A DNA stretch of 64,000 nucleotides from Aquipuribacter sp. SD81 (GTDB lineage: Bacteria; Actinomycetota; Actinomycetes; Actinomycetales; JBBAYJ01), in NCBI RefSeq assembly GCF_037153975.1, contig NZ_JBBAYJ010000006.1:62001-126000 (forward strand), read 5' to 3'. The stretch's first letter is position 1. Each line of letters begins with the position of its first letter. The translations under genes and the position numbers were made by a program. Below are positions 27,154-35,265 of the stretch, piece by piece. The notes below the pieces were generated by a model. That model saw only the letters and a program-made list of their open reading frames with translations, ran no database searches and was not told where the DNA came from.

Positions 27154-29031
27154 ATGGGCCGTGCAGTCGGCATCGACCTGGGCACCACCAACTCCGTCGT
27201 CGCCGTCCTCGACGGCGGCGAGCCGAGCGTCATCGCGAACGCCGAGGGCGGGCGCACCACGCCGTCCGTCGTCGCCTTCGCCAAGAACGGCGAGGTGCTC
27301 GTCGGCGAGATCGCCAAGCGCCAGGCCGTCACGAACGTCGAGCGCACCATCCGGTCCGTCAAGCGCCACATGGGCACCGACTGGGCGCAGACCGTCGACG
27401 ACAAGAAGTACACGCCGCAGGAGATCAGCGCGCGCGTGCTGCAGAAGCTCAAGCGCGACGCCGAGTCCTACCTCGGCGAGCCGGTGACCGACGCCGTCAT
27501 CACGGTGCCGGCGTACTTCAACGACGCCGAGCGCCAGGCCACCAAGGAGGCCGGCGAGGTCGCGGGCCTCACGGTGCTCCGCATCATCAACGAGCCCACC
27601 GCGGCCGCGCTCGCCTACGGCCTCGACAAGGGCAAGGAGGACGAGAACATCCTCGTCTTCGACCTGGGCGGCGGCACCTTCGACGTGTCCCTCCTCGAGG
27701 TCGGCAAGGACGAGGACGGCTTCTCGACGATCCAGGTCCGCGCCACCTCGGGCGACAACCGCCTCGGCGGCGACGACTGGGACTCCGCGATCGTCGACCA
27801 CCTGCTGAGCAAGGTGAAGATGTCGACCGGCGTGGACCTGTCCAAGGACAAGATCGCCATGCAGCGGCTGTCCGAGGCCGCCGAGCAGGCGAAGAAGGAG
27901 CTGTCGAGCTCCACGAGCACGAGCATCTCGCTGCAGTACCTGTCGATGACGGAGAACGGTCCCGTCCACCTCGACGAGCAGCTCACGCGCGCGCAGTTCG
28001 AGCAGATGACCTCCCACCTGCTCGACCGCACCAAGGCGCCGTTCCAGTCCGTCATCAAGGACGCGGGCGTGTCGGTGTCCGAGATCGCCCACGTCGTCCT
28101 CGTCGGCGGCTCGACCCGCATGCCCGCGGTCACCGAGCTCGTCAAGCAGCTCACCGGCGGCAAGGAGCCCAACAAGGGCGTCAACCCGGACGAGGTCGTC
28201 GCGCTCGGCGCCGCCCTGCAGGCCGGCGTGCTCAAGGGCGACCGCAAGGACGTCCTCCTCATCGACGTCACGCCCCTGTCGCTCGGCATCGAGACCAAGG
28301 GCGGGCTCATGACGAAGCTCATCGAGCGCAACACCGCGATCCCGACCAAGCGCAGCGAGGTCTTCACGACCGCGGACGACAACCAGCCGTCGGTGCTCAT
28401 CCAGGTGTTCCAGGGCGAGCGCGAGCTCGCGCAGCACAACAAGCCGCTCGGCACCTTCGAGCTCACCGGCATCGCGCCGGCCCCGCGCGGCGTGCCGCAG
28501 ATCGAGGTCACCTTCGACATCGACGCGAACGGCATCGTCCACGTCAACGCGAAGGACCGCGGCACGGGCAAGGAGCAGTCCATGACGATCTCCGGCGGCT
28601 CCGCGCTGCCGAAGGACGAGATCGACCGCATGGTGCGCGAGGCCGAGGAGCACGCGGAGGAGGACCGCACCCGCCGCGAGGAGGCCGAGACCCGCAACCA
28701 GGCCGAGGCGCTCGTCTTCCAGACCGAGAAGTTCCTCGCCGACAACTCCGACAAGCTGCCGGAGTCCGAGCGCGGCGAGGTCGACACCGCGCTCGCGGAC
28801 CTCAAGAAGGCGCTGGAGGACCCCGCGACGCCGGCCGACGACCTCAAGGCCAAGGTAGAGCGCGTCTCGACGACCAGCCAGGCGCTCGGTGCGGCCATGT
28901 ACGCCGCGAGCGGCGACGCGGCGGGTGCCGGCGCGGGTGCGGGCGACGCCGGTGACCCCGGTGCCGACGGCGCCGGCTCCGACGACGACGTGGTGGACGC
29001 CGAGGTCGTCGACGAGGACGAGCGCCGGTGA
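27154..29031 (+). CDS. dnaK: Chaperone DnaK (Hsp70)
   Basis: 625 aa ATP-dependent chaperone. ATG 27154 has AAGGAG 8 nt upstream. Nucleotide-binding domain ~1-360 with [66 protein letters not shown] and [12 protein letters not shown]. The substrate-binding domain begins around [14 protein letters not shown] and the helical lid follows; a Gly/Ala/Asp-rich tail ends [10 protein letters not shown]. First gene of the heat-shock operon, overlapping grpE by 4 nt (GTGA). Controlled by two HAIR-like sites, hence by HspR encoded downstream. Confidence 0.99.
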   Translation: MGRAVGIDLGTTNSVVAVLDGGEPSVIANAEGGRTTPSVVAFAKNGEVLVGEIAKRQAVTNVERTIRSVKRHMGTDWAQTVDDKKYTPQEISARVLQKLKRDAESYLGEPVTDAVITVPAYFNDAERQATKEAGEVAGLTVLRIINEPTAAALAYGLDKGKEDENILVFDLGGGTFDVSLLEVGKDEDGFSTIQVRATSGDNRLGGDDWDSAIVDHLLSKVKMSTGVDLSKDKIAMQRLSEAAEQAKKELSSSTSTSISLQYLSMTENGPVHLDEQLTRAQFEQMTSHLLDRTKAPFQSVIKDAGVSVSEIAHVVLVGGSTRMPAVTELVKQLTGGKEPNKGVNPDEVVALGAALQAGVLKGDRKDVLLIDVTPLSLGIETKGGLMTKLIERNTAIPTKRSEVFTTADDNQPSVLIQVFQGERELAQHNKPLGTFELTGIAPAPRGVPQIEVTFDIDANGIVHVNAKDRGTGKEQSMTISGGSALPKDEIDRMVREAEEHAEEDRTRREEAETRNQAEALVFQTEKFLADNSDKLPESERGEVDTALADLKKALEDPATPADDLKAKVERVSTTSQALGAAMYAASGDAAGAGAGAGDAGDPGADGAGSDDDVVDAEVVDEDERR

Positions 29032-29687
29032 GCTCGCAGCCCGGCAGCGACGTCCCCGCCCCGGAGCCCGACGACCTCGCGGAGGCGGCGGACGCCGTCA
29101 CCGACCCGGCCGTCGACGGGCCCCGGGGGGAGGGGGCCCACCCCGGCACCGACGAGCTGGTGGCCTCGGCCGACGAGCAGGCGGCGCGCGCGGAGCAGGG
29201 GCTGCCCGACGGCGGGTCCGACGGCGCGGACCCCTCCGGCGCGGGCGCCGCGCCGGACCCCCTCGCCGACGCCCTCGCGCTCGCCGACTCGCGGCTGTCG
29301 GAGCTGCAGCGGGAGCGGGCGGACTTCGTCAACTACCGCCGGCGCGTGGAGCGGGACCGGCAGGTCGCGGGGCAGGAGGGCCGCGAGGCGGTCCTGCTCG
29401 CGCTGCTGCCCGTGCTCGACGACGTGGAGGGCGCCCGCCAGCACGGCGACCTCACCGGGCCCTTCGCCTCGGTGGCGGAGAAGCTCGCGGCCACCCTGCA
29501 GCGGCTCGGGCTGGAGTCCTTCGGCGAGCCCGGCGAGCCGTTCGACCCCGCGCAGCACGAGGCGCTGCTGCACGACTCGCAGACCGAGGTCGACGAGCCG
29601 ACGTGCACCCAGGTGCTCCAGAAGGGGTACCGAACGGGTGAACGGGTGCTCCGTCCGGCTCGGGTGGCGGTGGCGAGCCCCCGGTGA
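29028..29687 (+). CDS. grpE: Nucleotide exchange factor GrpE
   Basis: 219 aa. Releases ADP from DnaK. GTG at 29028 overlaps the dnaK stop. A long acidic, Gly/Ala-rich disordered N-terminus (~1-85) is followed by a coiled-coil ([24 protein letters not shown]) and the C-terminal beta domain ([20 protein letters not shown] ... [23 protein letters not shown]). The HEAL-type loop that contacts DnaK is present. The next gene is an EAL-HDOD protein rather than dnaJ, which is unusual. Confidence 0.96.
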   Translation: MSSQPGSDVPAPEPDDLAEAADAVTDPAVDGPRGEGAHPGTDELVASADEQAARAEQGLPDGGSDGADPSGAGAAPDPLADALALADSRLSELQRERADFVNYRRRVERDRQVAGQEGREAVLLALLPVLDDVEGARQHGDLTGPFASVAEKLAATLQRLGLESFGEPGEPFDPAQHEALLHDSQTEVDEPTCTQVLQKGYRTGERVLRPARVAVASPR

Positions 29688-29724
29688 GGTAAAGACACGC
29701 CCGGTTCTGCCGAACGAGGACCGT

Positions 29725-30954
29725 GTGACGGTGAGCACCAGCAGCCTGAGCACGGTCCTCGTCGGCCGTCAGGGCATCCACGAGATCGAGCGCGGCGGGG
29801 TCGGTGGCCTCGTCGGCTACGAGCTGCTGTTCCGGCAGCTCCCGATCGACTCCCTGCGCGACGAGCACGACCACGAGGCCGCGACCGCGCAGGTCCTCAG
29901 CGCCGTCTTCGGCGACTTCGGCGTCGACGACATCTCCGGCCGCCTGCCGCTCTTCGTCAACGCCCCCCGCGCCTACCTCGTGGGCGACCTGCCGCTGCCC
30001 GACGTGCCCGAGCGGGTGGTCGTCGAGGTGCTCGAGCACGTCGGCGTCGACGACGAGGTGCTCGCGGGCGTCGAGCGGCTGCGCGCCCAGGGCTACCGCA
30101 TCGCCGCCGACGACTGGGACGGCGACCCGGCCCGGGAGCCCCTGCTGCCGCTGTGCGACGTCGTGAAGATCGACATGTCGCTGCTCGCGCCCGGCCGGCT
30201 GCTGCAGGTCGTCGAGCGCGCCCGTGCCGTCGTGCCCACGGCGCAGGTCCTCGTCGAGCGTGTGGAGAGCGAGCTCGACCTCGAGCTCGCGCTCGCGGCC
30301 GGCGCCGACCTCGTCCAGGGGTTCCTCCTCGACCGCCCGCGGACCGTGAGCACCTCGACGCTCACGCCGTCGGAGGTCGCGTGCGTCCGGCTGCTGGCCG
30401 CGCTCGCCGCCGAGGCCGAGGCCGAGGAGGTCGAGCGGCTCGTCGCCTCCGACCCCGGTCTCGCGCTGCGCGTCCTGCGCACCGCGAGCAGCCCCGCAGG
30501 CGTGGGGCGGCCCGTCCGCTCGGTCCTGCAGGCCGTCGTGCTGCTCGGGCCGCGCATCCTCAGCGCCTGGGTCGTGCTCATGGTCATGGGCGGCTCGCGG
30601 CGGGTGCCGCGCGAGAACGTCGTCACGATGCTCGCGCGCGCCGGGGCCTGCGCGGCGCTCGAGCCGGGCCACCGCGACATCGCCTACACCGCCGGCCTGC
30701 TGTCGGCCGTCGCCGAGGTGCTCGGGGCCGACCCGGCCGACACCTTGCGCTCCAGCGGCGTCGACGCCGCCGTCGCCGAGGCCGTCCTGGAGGGCGCGGG
30801 CCAGGTGGGGTCCGCCCTGCGCGCCGTCGTCGCGCACGAGCGGGGCGCGCCGCAGGTCGTCATGTCGAACGGCTACACCCCGTTCGAGGTGTCGCTGGCC
30901 TACCTCGGCGCCCTCAAGGAGGCCGTCCGCACCTCGTCCGCCCTCGACGGCTGA
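29725..30954 (+). CDS. EAL-HDOD signalling protein between grpE and dnaJ
   Basis: 409 aa from GTG 29725 (GTG at 29731 is an alternative; GAGGA lies at 29716). N-terminal EAL domain (~10-205): [71 protein letters not shown]-terminal HDOD domain (~210-400) lacks metal-binding HD residues, as usual: [57 protein letters not shown]. Such EAL-HDOD (CdgJ-type) proteins act in c-di-GMP-linked or protein-interaction signalling. It starts 37 nt after grpE and ends 62 nt before dnaJ, in the same orientation, so readthrough from the heat-shock promoter is plausible. It is a paralogue of the EAL-only protein at 18886. Confidence 0.88.
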   Translation: MTVSTSSLSTVLVGRQGIHEIERGGVGGLVGYELLFRQLPIDSLRDEHDHEAATAQVLSAVFGDFGVDDISGRLPLFVNAPRAYLVGDLPLPDVPERVVVEVLEHVGVDDEVLAGVERLRAQGYRIAADDWDGDPAREPLLPLCDVVKIDMSLLAPGRLLQVVERARAVVPTAQVLVERVESELDLELALAAGADLVQGFLLDRPRTVSTSTLTPSEVACVRLLAALAAEAEAEEVERLVASDPGLALRVLRTASSPAGVGRPVRSVLQAVVLLGPRILSAWVVLMVMGGSRRVPRENVVTMLARAGACAALEPGHRDIAYTAGLLSAVAEVLGADPADTLRSSGVDAAVAEAVLEGAGQVGSALRAVVAHERGAPQVVMSNGYTPFEVSLAYLGALKEAVRTSSALDG

Positions 30955-30976
30955 GCCGGCGGCCGCGCCCGCCAAA

Positions 30977-30997
30977 CTTGACACGACCCGACTCAGG
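30977..30997. promoter_or_regulatory. HAIR-like HspR operator / dnaJ promoter
   Basis: CTTGACA-N7-ACTCAGG, 5/7 and 6/7 matches to HAIR half-sites. TTGACA at 30978-30983 is a good -35, with CACCCT (31002-31007) as a weak -10. The predicted start site falls next to ATG 31017, which has no Shine-Dalgarno, so a leaderless dnaJ transcript is likely. Confidence 0.65.
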
Positions 30998-31016
30998 GTC
31001 GCACCCTGTCCGCACC

Positions 31017-32072
31017 ATGACTGGACAGGACTGGCTCGAGAAGGACTTCTACGCCGTCCTCGGCGTGCCCAAGGACGCGGACGCCGCCGCGGTGAAGAAG
31101 GCGTACCGCAGGCTCGCGCGCACGCACCACCCCGACGCCAACGCCGGCGACCCGGCCGCGGAGCGACGGTTCAAGGACGTCGGCGAGGCGTACTCGGTGC
31201 TGTCGGACCCCGAGAAGCGCCGGCAGTACGACGCTGTCCGCGCCATGCGCTCCGGAGCCCGCTTCACCGCGGGTGGTCCCGGCGGGGCAGGCGGGGCCGG
31301 CTTCGAGGACCTCTTCGGCGGCATGTTCGGCGGGGCGGGCGCCCCGCGCGGCGGCACCCGCTACGGCTCGCGCCGCTCGGGGCAGGGCGCGCAGGAGTTC
31401 GACGACCTGCTCGCGGACCTGCTCGGCCAGCAGGGCTTCGGCGGCACGCCCGCCGGTGGCCCGGGCGGCGGCTTCCCCGGTGCGACGCGCGGCCCGGTCC
31501 GCGGCGACGACCTCACCGCGACCGCGCGCGTCACGCTCGCGCAGGCCCTTCGGGGCACCGAGGTCGAGGTCGCGGTGGGCGACCCCGCCGCGGGCTCGCG
31601 GCAGGTGCGGGCGCGGCTGCCGCAGGGGGTGCGCGACGGGCAGAAGGTCCGGGTGCGCGGCAAGGGCGCACGCGGCTCCGGCGGTGCGGGCGACCTCATC
31701 GTGACCGTCCGGGTGGCCGCGGACGAGGCCTTCTCGTGGGACGGCGCGGCGCTGCGCGTCACCGTGCCGGTCACCTTCGCCGAGGCCGCGCTCGGCGACA
31801 CCGTGCACGTGCCGACGCTCGAGGGCGTCGCACGGCTCAAGGTCCCCGCCGGCACGCCGTCCGGGCGGACTTTCCGGCTCAAGGGCCGCGGCCCCGTGGT
31901 CAAGGGCACCGCGACCGACCTGCTCGCCACCGTGCAGGTCGTCGTGCCGCAGAAGCTGTCGGCCGAGGCGCGCGCCGCCGTCGAGACCCTCCGGGCCTCC
32001 GAGGCGGGCTCCGACCCGCGCGCCGACCTCCTCGCCGCGGCGGAGGCGAGCCGGCAGGCGGTGGCCTCGTGA
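31017..32072 (+). CDS. dnaJ: Co-chaperone DnaJ (Hsp40), zinc-finger-less type
   Basis: 351 aa. J domain ~8-75 with [20 protein letters not shown] and the catalytic HPD in [11 protein letters not shown], followed by a Gly/Phe-rich linker ([29 protein letters not shown]). The two C-terminal beta domains (~165-330) contain [19 protein letters not shown] and [21 protein letters not shown]. The four CxxCxGxG zinc repeats of classical DnaJ are absent, so it is the CbpA/DnaJ1-like type commonly linked to dnaK-grpE-hspR in actinobacteria. Preceded by its own HAIR site; overlaps hspR by 4 nt (GTGA). Confidence 0.95.
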   Translation: MTGQDWLEKDFYAVLGVPKDADAAAVKKAYRRLARTHHPDANAGDPAAERRFKDVGEAYSVLSDPEKRRQYDAVRAMRSGARFTAGGPGGAGGAGFEDLFGGMFGGAGAPRGGTRYGSRRSGQGAQEFDDLLADLLGQQGFGGTPAGGPGGGFPGATRGPVRGDDLTATARVTLAQALRGTEVEVAVGDPAAGSRQVRARLPQGVRDGQKVRVRGKGARGSGGAGDLIVTVRVAADEAFSWDGAALRVTVPVTFAEAALGDTVHVPTLEGVARLKVPAGTPSGRTFRLKGRGPVVKGTATDLLATVQVVVPQKLSAEARAAVETLRASEAGSDPRADLLAAAEASRQAVAS

Positions 32073-32500
32073 GCGGGACCGCGCGCGTGCGTCGCGCGTA
32101 CGTCATCTCGGTGGCGGCCGAGCTCGCCGGCATGCACCCGCAGACCCTGCGGCAGTACGACCGGGAGGGCCTCGTCACGCCCACCCGCACCCGCGGCGGC
32201 GGACGGCGCTACACCGACGACGACGTCGAGCGCCTGCGCGAGGTGCAGCGGCTCTCGCAGCAGGAGGGCGTCAACCTCGCGGGCATCCGCCGCATCATGG
32301 CGCTGGAGGTGGAGGTCGAGCGGCTTCGCGACGAGCTCGCCGCGACCCGCGAGGAGCTGCGCCGCACCCGCGAGGCCGCCGACCGCGTCTTCGCCGCCGG
32401 CGCGGCCGGCGACATCGTCGCCATGCCGCCCGGCCGTCGTCCCCGTCGGCGCGAGGTGTCGACCGCGCTCGTCGTCTGGCGTCCCCAGCACCGCTCCTGA
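32069..32500 (+). CDS. hspR: Heat-shock repressor HspR (MerR family)
   Basis: 143 aa. MerR-type winged helix at the N-terminus ([29 protein letters not shown], then [14 protein letters not shown]), followed by a coiled coil ([24 protein letters not shown]) and a basic tail. In actinobacteria HspR binds HAIR sites with DnaK as co-repressor and releases them on heat shock. The GTG at 32069 overlaps the dnaJ stop. Sites in this window predict control of dnaK-grpE, dnaJ-hspR (autoregulation) and clpB. Confidence 0.96.
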   Translation: MSGTARVRRAYVISVAAELAGMHPQTLRQYDREGLVTPTRTRGGGRRYTDDDVERLREVQRLSQQEGVNLAGIRRIMALEVEVERLRDELAATREELRRTREAADRVFAAGAAGDIVAMPPGRRPRRREVSTALVVWRPQHRS

Positions 32501-32517
32501 CCCGCCGCGCGTACCGG

Positions 32518-32641
32518 GCGTAGGTCTGCGTTCGTGTCGACGTGCGCGGCGTAGGTCTGCGTTCGTGTCGACGTGCGCGGCGTGAGTCTGCGTTCGTGTC
32601 GACGTGCGCGGCGTAGGTCTGCGTTCGTGTCGACGTGCGCG
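32518..32641. repeat. Four-copy 31-bp tandem repeat
   Basis: Units start at 32518, 32549, 32580 and 32611, each running GCGTAGGTCTGCGTTCGTGT then CGACGTGCGCG. The third unit reads GCGTGAGTC in place of GCGTAGGTC; the others are identical. It lies between the convergent hspR and AGCS symporter genes and holds no convincing gene. Each unit carries GTCGAC. It could be a variable-number repeat, a protein-binding array or a transcription stop region; the function is unknown. Confidence 0.95.
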
Positions 32642-32649
32642 CGCAGGCC

Positions 32650-34194
32650 TCAGAGCATCGGCTGCCGGTCCTTGACCGGCACGACCTCGCCGCTGCGGCG
32701 GGCGGCCACGTAGTCCCTCAGCATCCGGTTCACCTCGGGGGCGAGGAGGTAGAGCCCGAGGATGTTGACCAGCGCGCAGACGAACAGCATCGAGTCGGCG
32801 AAGTTCAGCACGTCGGAGAACGTGAGCACGGCGCCGAGCACGATGAAGACGCAGTACAGGACCTTGAACACGAGCTCGCTGAGCCGGCTGCGGCCGAAGA
32901 GCGTCGTCCAGGCCTTGAGCGTGTAGTACGACCACGTGATGAGAGTCGAGAACGCGAACAGCGCCACGGCGACCGCGAGCACGGCCGGGAACCACGGGAT
33001 GACGGTCGCGAACGCGTCGGAGGTGAGGACCACCCCGTCGGGGCTCGGGTCCTCGCCCGCCGCGTAGGCGGCGCGGGCGTCGAGCCACGACTGCGGCGAG
33101 GCGACGACGATGGTGACGGCCGTCATCGTGCAGATGATGACGGTGTCGATGAAGGGCTCGAGCAGGGCGACGTAGCCCTCGGTCACCGGCCGCTTCGTCT
33201 TCACGGCGGAGTGCGCGATGGCCGCGGAGCCCAGGCCCGCCTCGTTGGAGAACGCCGCGCGCTGGAAGCCGACCACGAGCACGCCGAGCACGCCGCCGGC
33301 GACGCCCTCGGGGTCGAACGCCCCGGTGACGATCGAGGCGAGCGCGTCCGGCACGGCGCCGGCGTTGAACGCGATGACGGTGAGGCACGCGAGCACGTAG
33401 ACGATCGCCATCGCGGGCACGAGCCGGCTCGTCACCTTCGCGATCGACCTGATCCCGCCGATGATGACGAGACCCACGAGGCCCGCGAGCACGAGGCCGA
33501 ACACGAGCGAGGCGCCGCCGGAGCCGAGCGGGCCGTCGGCGCCGCCGGTGACGTTCTCGGCCTGGGCGAAGGTCTGGTTCGCCTGGAACATGTTCCCGCC
33601 GGCCATGCCGAAGGCGAGGATCGCGATCGCGTACACGCCGACGAGCACCTGCGGCAGGACGGGCACCTTGAGCTTGGCGAAGGCGACGCGCAGGTAGCGG
33701 AAGGGCCCGCCGGTGACGGTCCCGTCCGCGTGCTCCTCGCGGAACGCGACGCCGAGCGTGCACTCGACGAACTTCGTCGCCATGCCGAGCAGGCCGGCGA
33801 CGATCATCCAGAACGTCGCGCCCGGACCGCCGATCGACACCGCGACCGCGACGCCGGCGATGTTGCCGAGGCCGACCGTGCCGGAGACCGCCGCGGTGAG
33901 GGCCTGGAAGTGCGTGACCTCGCCCGGGTCGTCCGGGTCGTCGTAGGTGCCGCGGGCGAGCGCGACGGCGTGCCCGAAGCCACGGATCTGGATGAAGCGG
34001 TACCCGATCGTGAAGACGACGGCGCCGATGATGAGCCACGCGACGATCCACGGGAACTCGGCGCCGCCCAGGCTGACGGGGTAGAAGATCACCGTGCTGA
34101 CGGCGTCCGACACGGGTGCGAACGCGCCGTCGATGGCGTCCTCGACCCGCTCGATGGGGCCCGGCGTGGCGCTGGCGGGCAGGGCAGCGATCAT
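32650..34194 (-). CDS. Sodium:alanine/glycine symporter (AGCS family)
   Basis: 514 aa membrane protein with about 10-11 helices. ATG 34194 follows GGAGGAG. AGCS signatures: TAAVSGTVGLGNIAGVAVAV, GGPGATFWMIVAGLLGMATKF, FGMAGGNMFQANQTFAQ, VGFQRAAFSNEAGLGSAAIAH and AFSTLITWSYYTLKAW. Takes up small neutral amino acids, probably alanine or glycine, with sodium. Monocistronic as far as can be seen, downstream of the HAD gene on the same strand with a 108-nt gap. It converges on hspR across the 31-bp repeats. Confidence 0.92.
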   Translation of the reverse strand: MIAALPASATPGPIERVEDAIDGAFAPVSDAVSTVIFYPVSLGGAEFPWIVAWLIIGAVVFTIGYRFIQIRGFGHAVALARGTYDDPDDPGEVTHFQALTAAVSGTVGLGNIAGVAVAVSIGGPGATFWMIVAGLLGMATKFVECTLGVAFREEHADGTVTGGPFRYLRVAFAKLKVPVLPQVLVGVYAIAILAFGMAGGNMFQANQTFAQAENVTGGADGPLGSGGASLVFGLVLAGLVGLVIIGGIRSIAKVTSRLVPAMAIVYVLACLTVIAFNAGAVPDALASIVTGAFDPEGVAGGVLGVLVVGFQRAAFSNEAGLGSAAIAHSAVKTKRPVTEGYVALLEPFIDTVIICTMTAVTIVVASPQSWLDARAAYAAGEDPSPDGVVLTSDAFATVIPWFPAVLAVAVALFAFSTLITWSYYTLKAWTTLFGRSRLSELVFKVLYCVFIVLGAVLTFSDVLNFADSMLFVCALVNILGLYLLAPEVNRMLRDYVAARRSGEVVPVKDRQPML

Positions 34195-34302
34195 GCGGGG
34201 CTCCTCCGGTTCGGGTACCGGGCCGCGCTGCCCGGCGCTGCAGGGGACTGACCGACCGTAGTGACCTCGACACGCGGCGGCCACCCCGCCGCGCGGCGCG
34301 GG

Positions 34303-35154
34303 CTACACGAGGTCGACGAGGTCGGCGACGGACTCGCGGACGAGGGTCGGCCGGTAGGGGTAGCGGTCGATGTCCCGCTCCTGCGTGGAGCCGCTGAGGA
34401 CCAGGACGGTGCGCAGCCCGGCCTCCATGCCCGCGACGACGTCGGTGTCCATGCGGTCGCCCACCATCGTCGTGCTCTCCGAGTGTGCGCCGATGAGGTT
34501 CATCGCGTACCGGAACATGACGGGGTTCGGCTTGCCGATCACGTACGGGCGGCGCTCCGTCGCCGCGGCGATGAGCTCCATGACGGCACCGCACGCCGGC
34601 AGCGGCCCCTCCGGCGACGGGCCGGTGGGGTCGGGGTTCGTCGCGATGAAGCGGGCGCCCTGCCCGATGTGCCGGATGGCCCTGGTGATGGCCTCGAAGG
34701 AGTAGGTGCGCGTCTCGCCGAGGACCACGTAGTCCGGCTTGGTGTCGGTGATGACGAAGCCGCTGTCGTGCAGCGCGGAGGTGAGCCCCGCCTCGCCCAC
34801 GACGTACACCGAGGCGCCGTCGGCCTGGTCCTTGAGGAACGTCGCCGTGGCGAGGGCGGAGGTCCAGATCTCCTCCTCGCGCACGTCGATGCCGGTGTGC
34901 TGCAGCCGGTTGGCCAGGTCGCGCGCGGTCCAGATGGAGTTGTTCGTCAGCACGAGGAACGGTCGTCCCGCCGCCCGCAGCGCCGCGAGGAAGCGGTCCG
35001 CGCCGGGGACCATCTCGCCCTCCCGGGCCAGGACGCCGTCCATGTCGGTGAGCCAGGCGCGGGAGTCGAACTCCTCGGGGTCGTGCGCCCCCCGTCCCCC
35101 GTCGCCCGCCCGCTCGGGGCTCTCGGACTCGCGCGTGCCGCGCCGCTCGGCCAT
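34303..35154 (-). CDS. HAD superfamily phosphatase, subfamily IIA (NagD-like)
   Basis: 283 aa. A disordered acidic N-terminus (~1-30) precedes the HAD core: LTDMDGVLA (nucleophile and acid Asp, ~36-38), VLTNNS (motif II), the C2 cap, IGKPNPVMF (motif III Lys) and [11 protein letters not shown] (motif IV metal Asp residues). NagD-like enzymes remove phosphate from nucleotides or sugar phosphates; the substrate here is not known. ATG at 35154. Divergent from clpB across a 111-nt region with two HAIR sites. Confidence 0.88.
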   Translation of the reverse strand: MAERRGTRESESPERAGDGGRGAHDPEEFDSRAWLTDMDGVLAREGEMVPGADRFLAALRAAGRPFLVLTNNSIWTARDLANRLQHTGIDVREEEIWTSALATATFLKDQADGASVYVVGEAGLTSALHDSGFVITDTKPDYVVLGETRTYSFEAITRAIRHIGQGARFIATNPDPTGPSPEGPLPACGAVMELIAAATERRPYVIGKPNPVMFRYAMNLIGAHSESTTMVGDRMDTDVVAGMEAGLRTVLVLSGSTQERDIDRYPYRPTLVRESVADLVDLV

Positions 35155-35198
35155 GCCAGGAGCCTAGGGGCACGTGCGGTGCCCCGACCGGGTCCGAA

Positions 35199-35219
35199 GT
35201 TGACCCGACTCGGCTCAAC
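35199..35219. promoter_or_regulatory. HAIR-like HspR operator 1 / clpB -35
   Basis: GTTGACC-N7-GCTCAAC, close to a perfect inverted repeat. TTGACC (35200-35205) and CATACT (35223-35228) are 17 nt apart and form a plausible clpB promoter overlapped by both HAIR sites. Confidence 0.65.
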
Positions 35220-35226
35220 CCACATA

Positions 35227-35247
35227 CTTGAGCCCGACCGGCTCAAT
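35227..35247. promoter_or_regulatory. HAIR HspR operator 2 upstream of clpB
   Basis: CTTGAGC-N7-GCTCAAT, the best HAIR match in the window (6/7 and 5/7 to CTTGAGT-N7-ACTCAAG), starting 18 nt before the clpB Shine-Dalgarno segment. Confidence 0.75.
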
Positions 35248-35265
35248 GTCTTGCAGGAGGACACG

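Noticed and set aside
32518-32641. CRISPR array
   Set aside because: The 31-bp units abut with no spacers and no cas genes are nearby; it is a simple tandem repeat.
31361-35218. 1285-codon minus-strand open frame
   Set aside because: It runs antisense over dnaJ and hspR and out of frame over the symporter and HAD genes, and includes the 31-bp repeats; no domain is visible.
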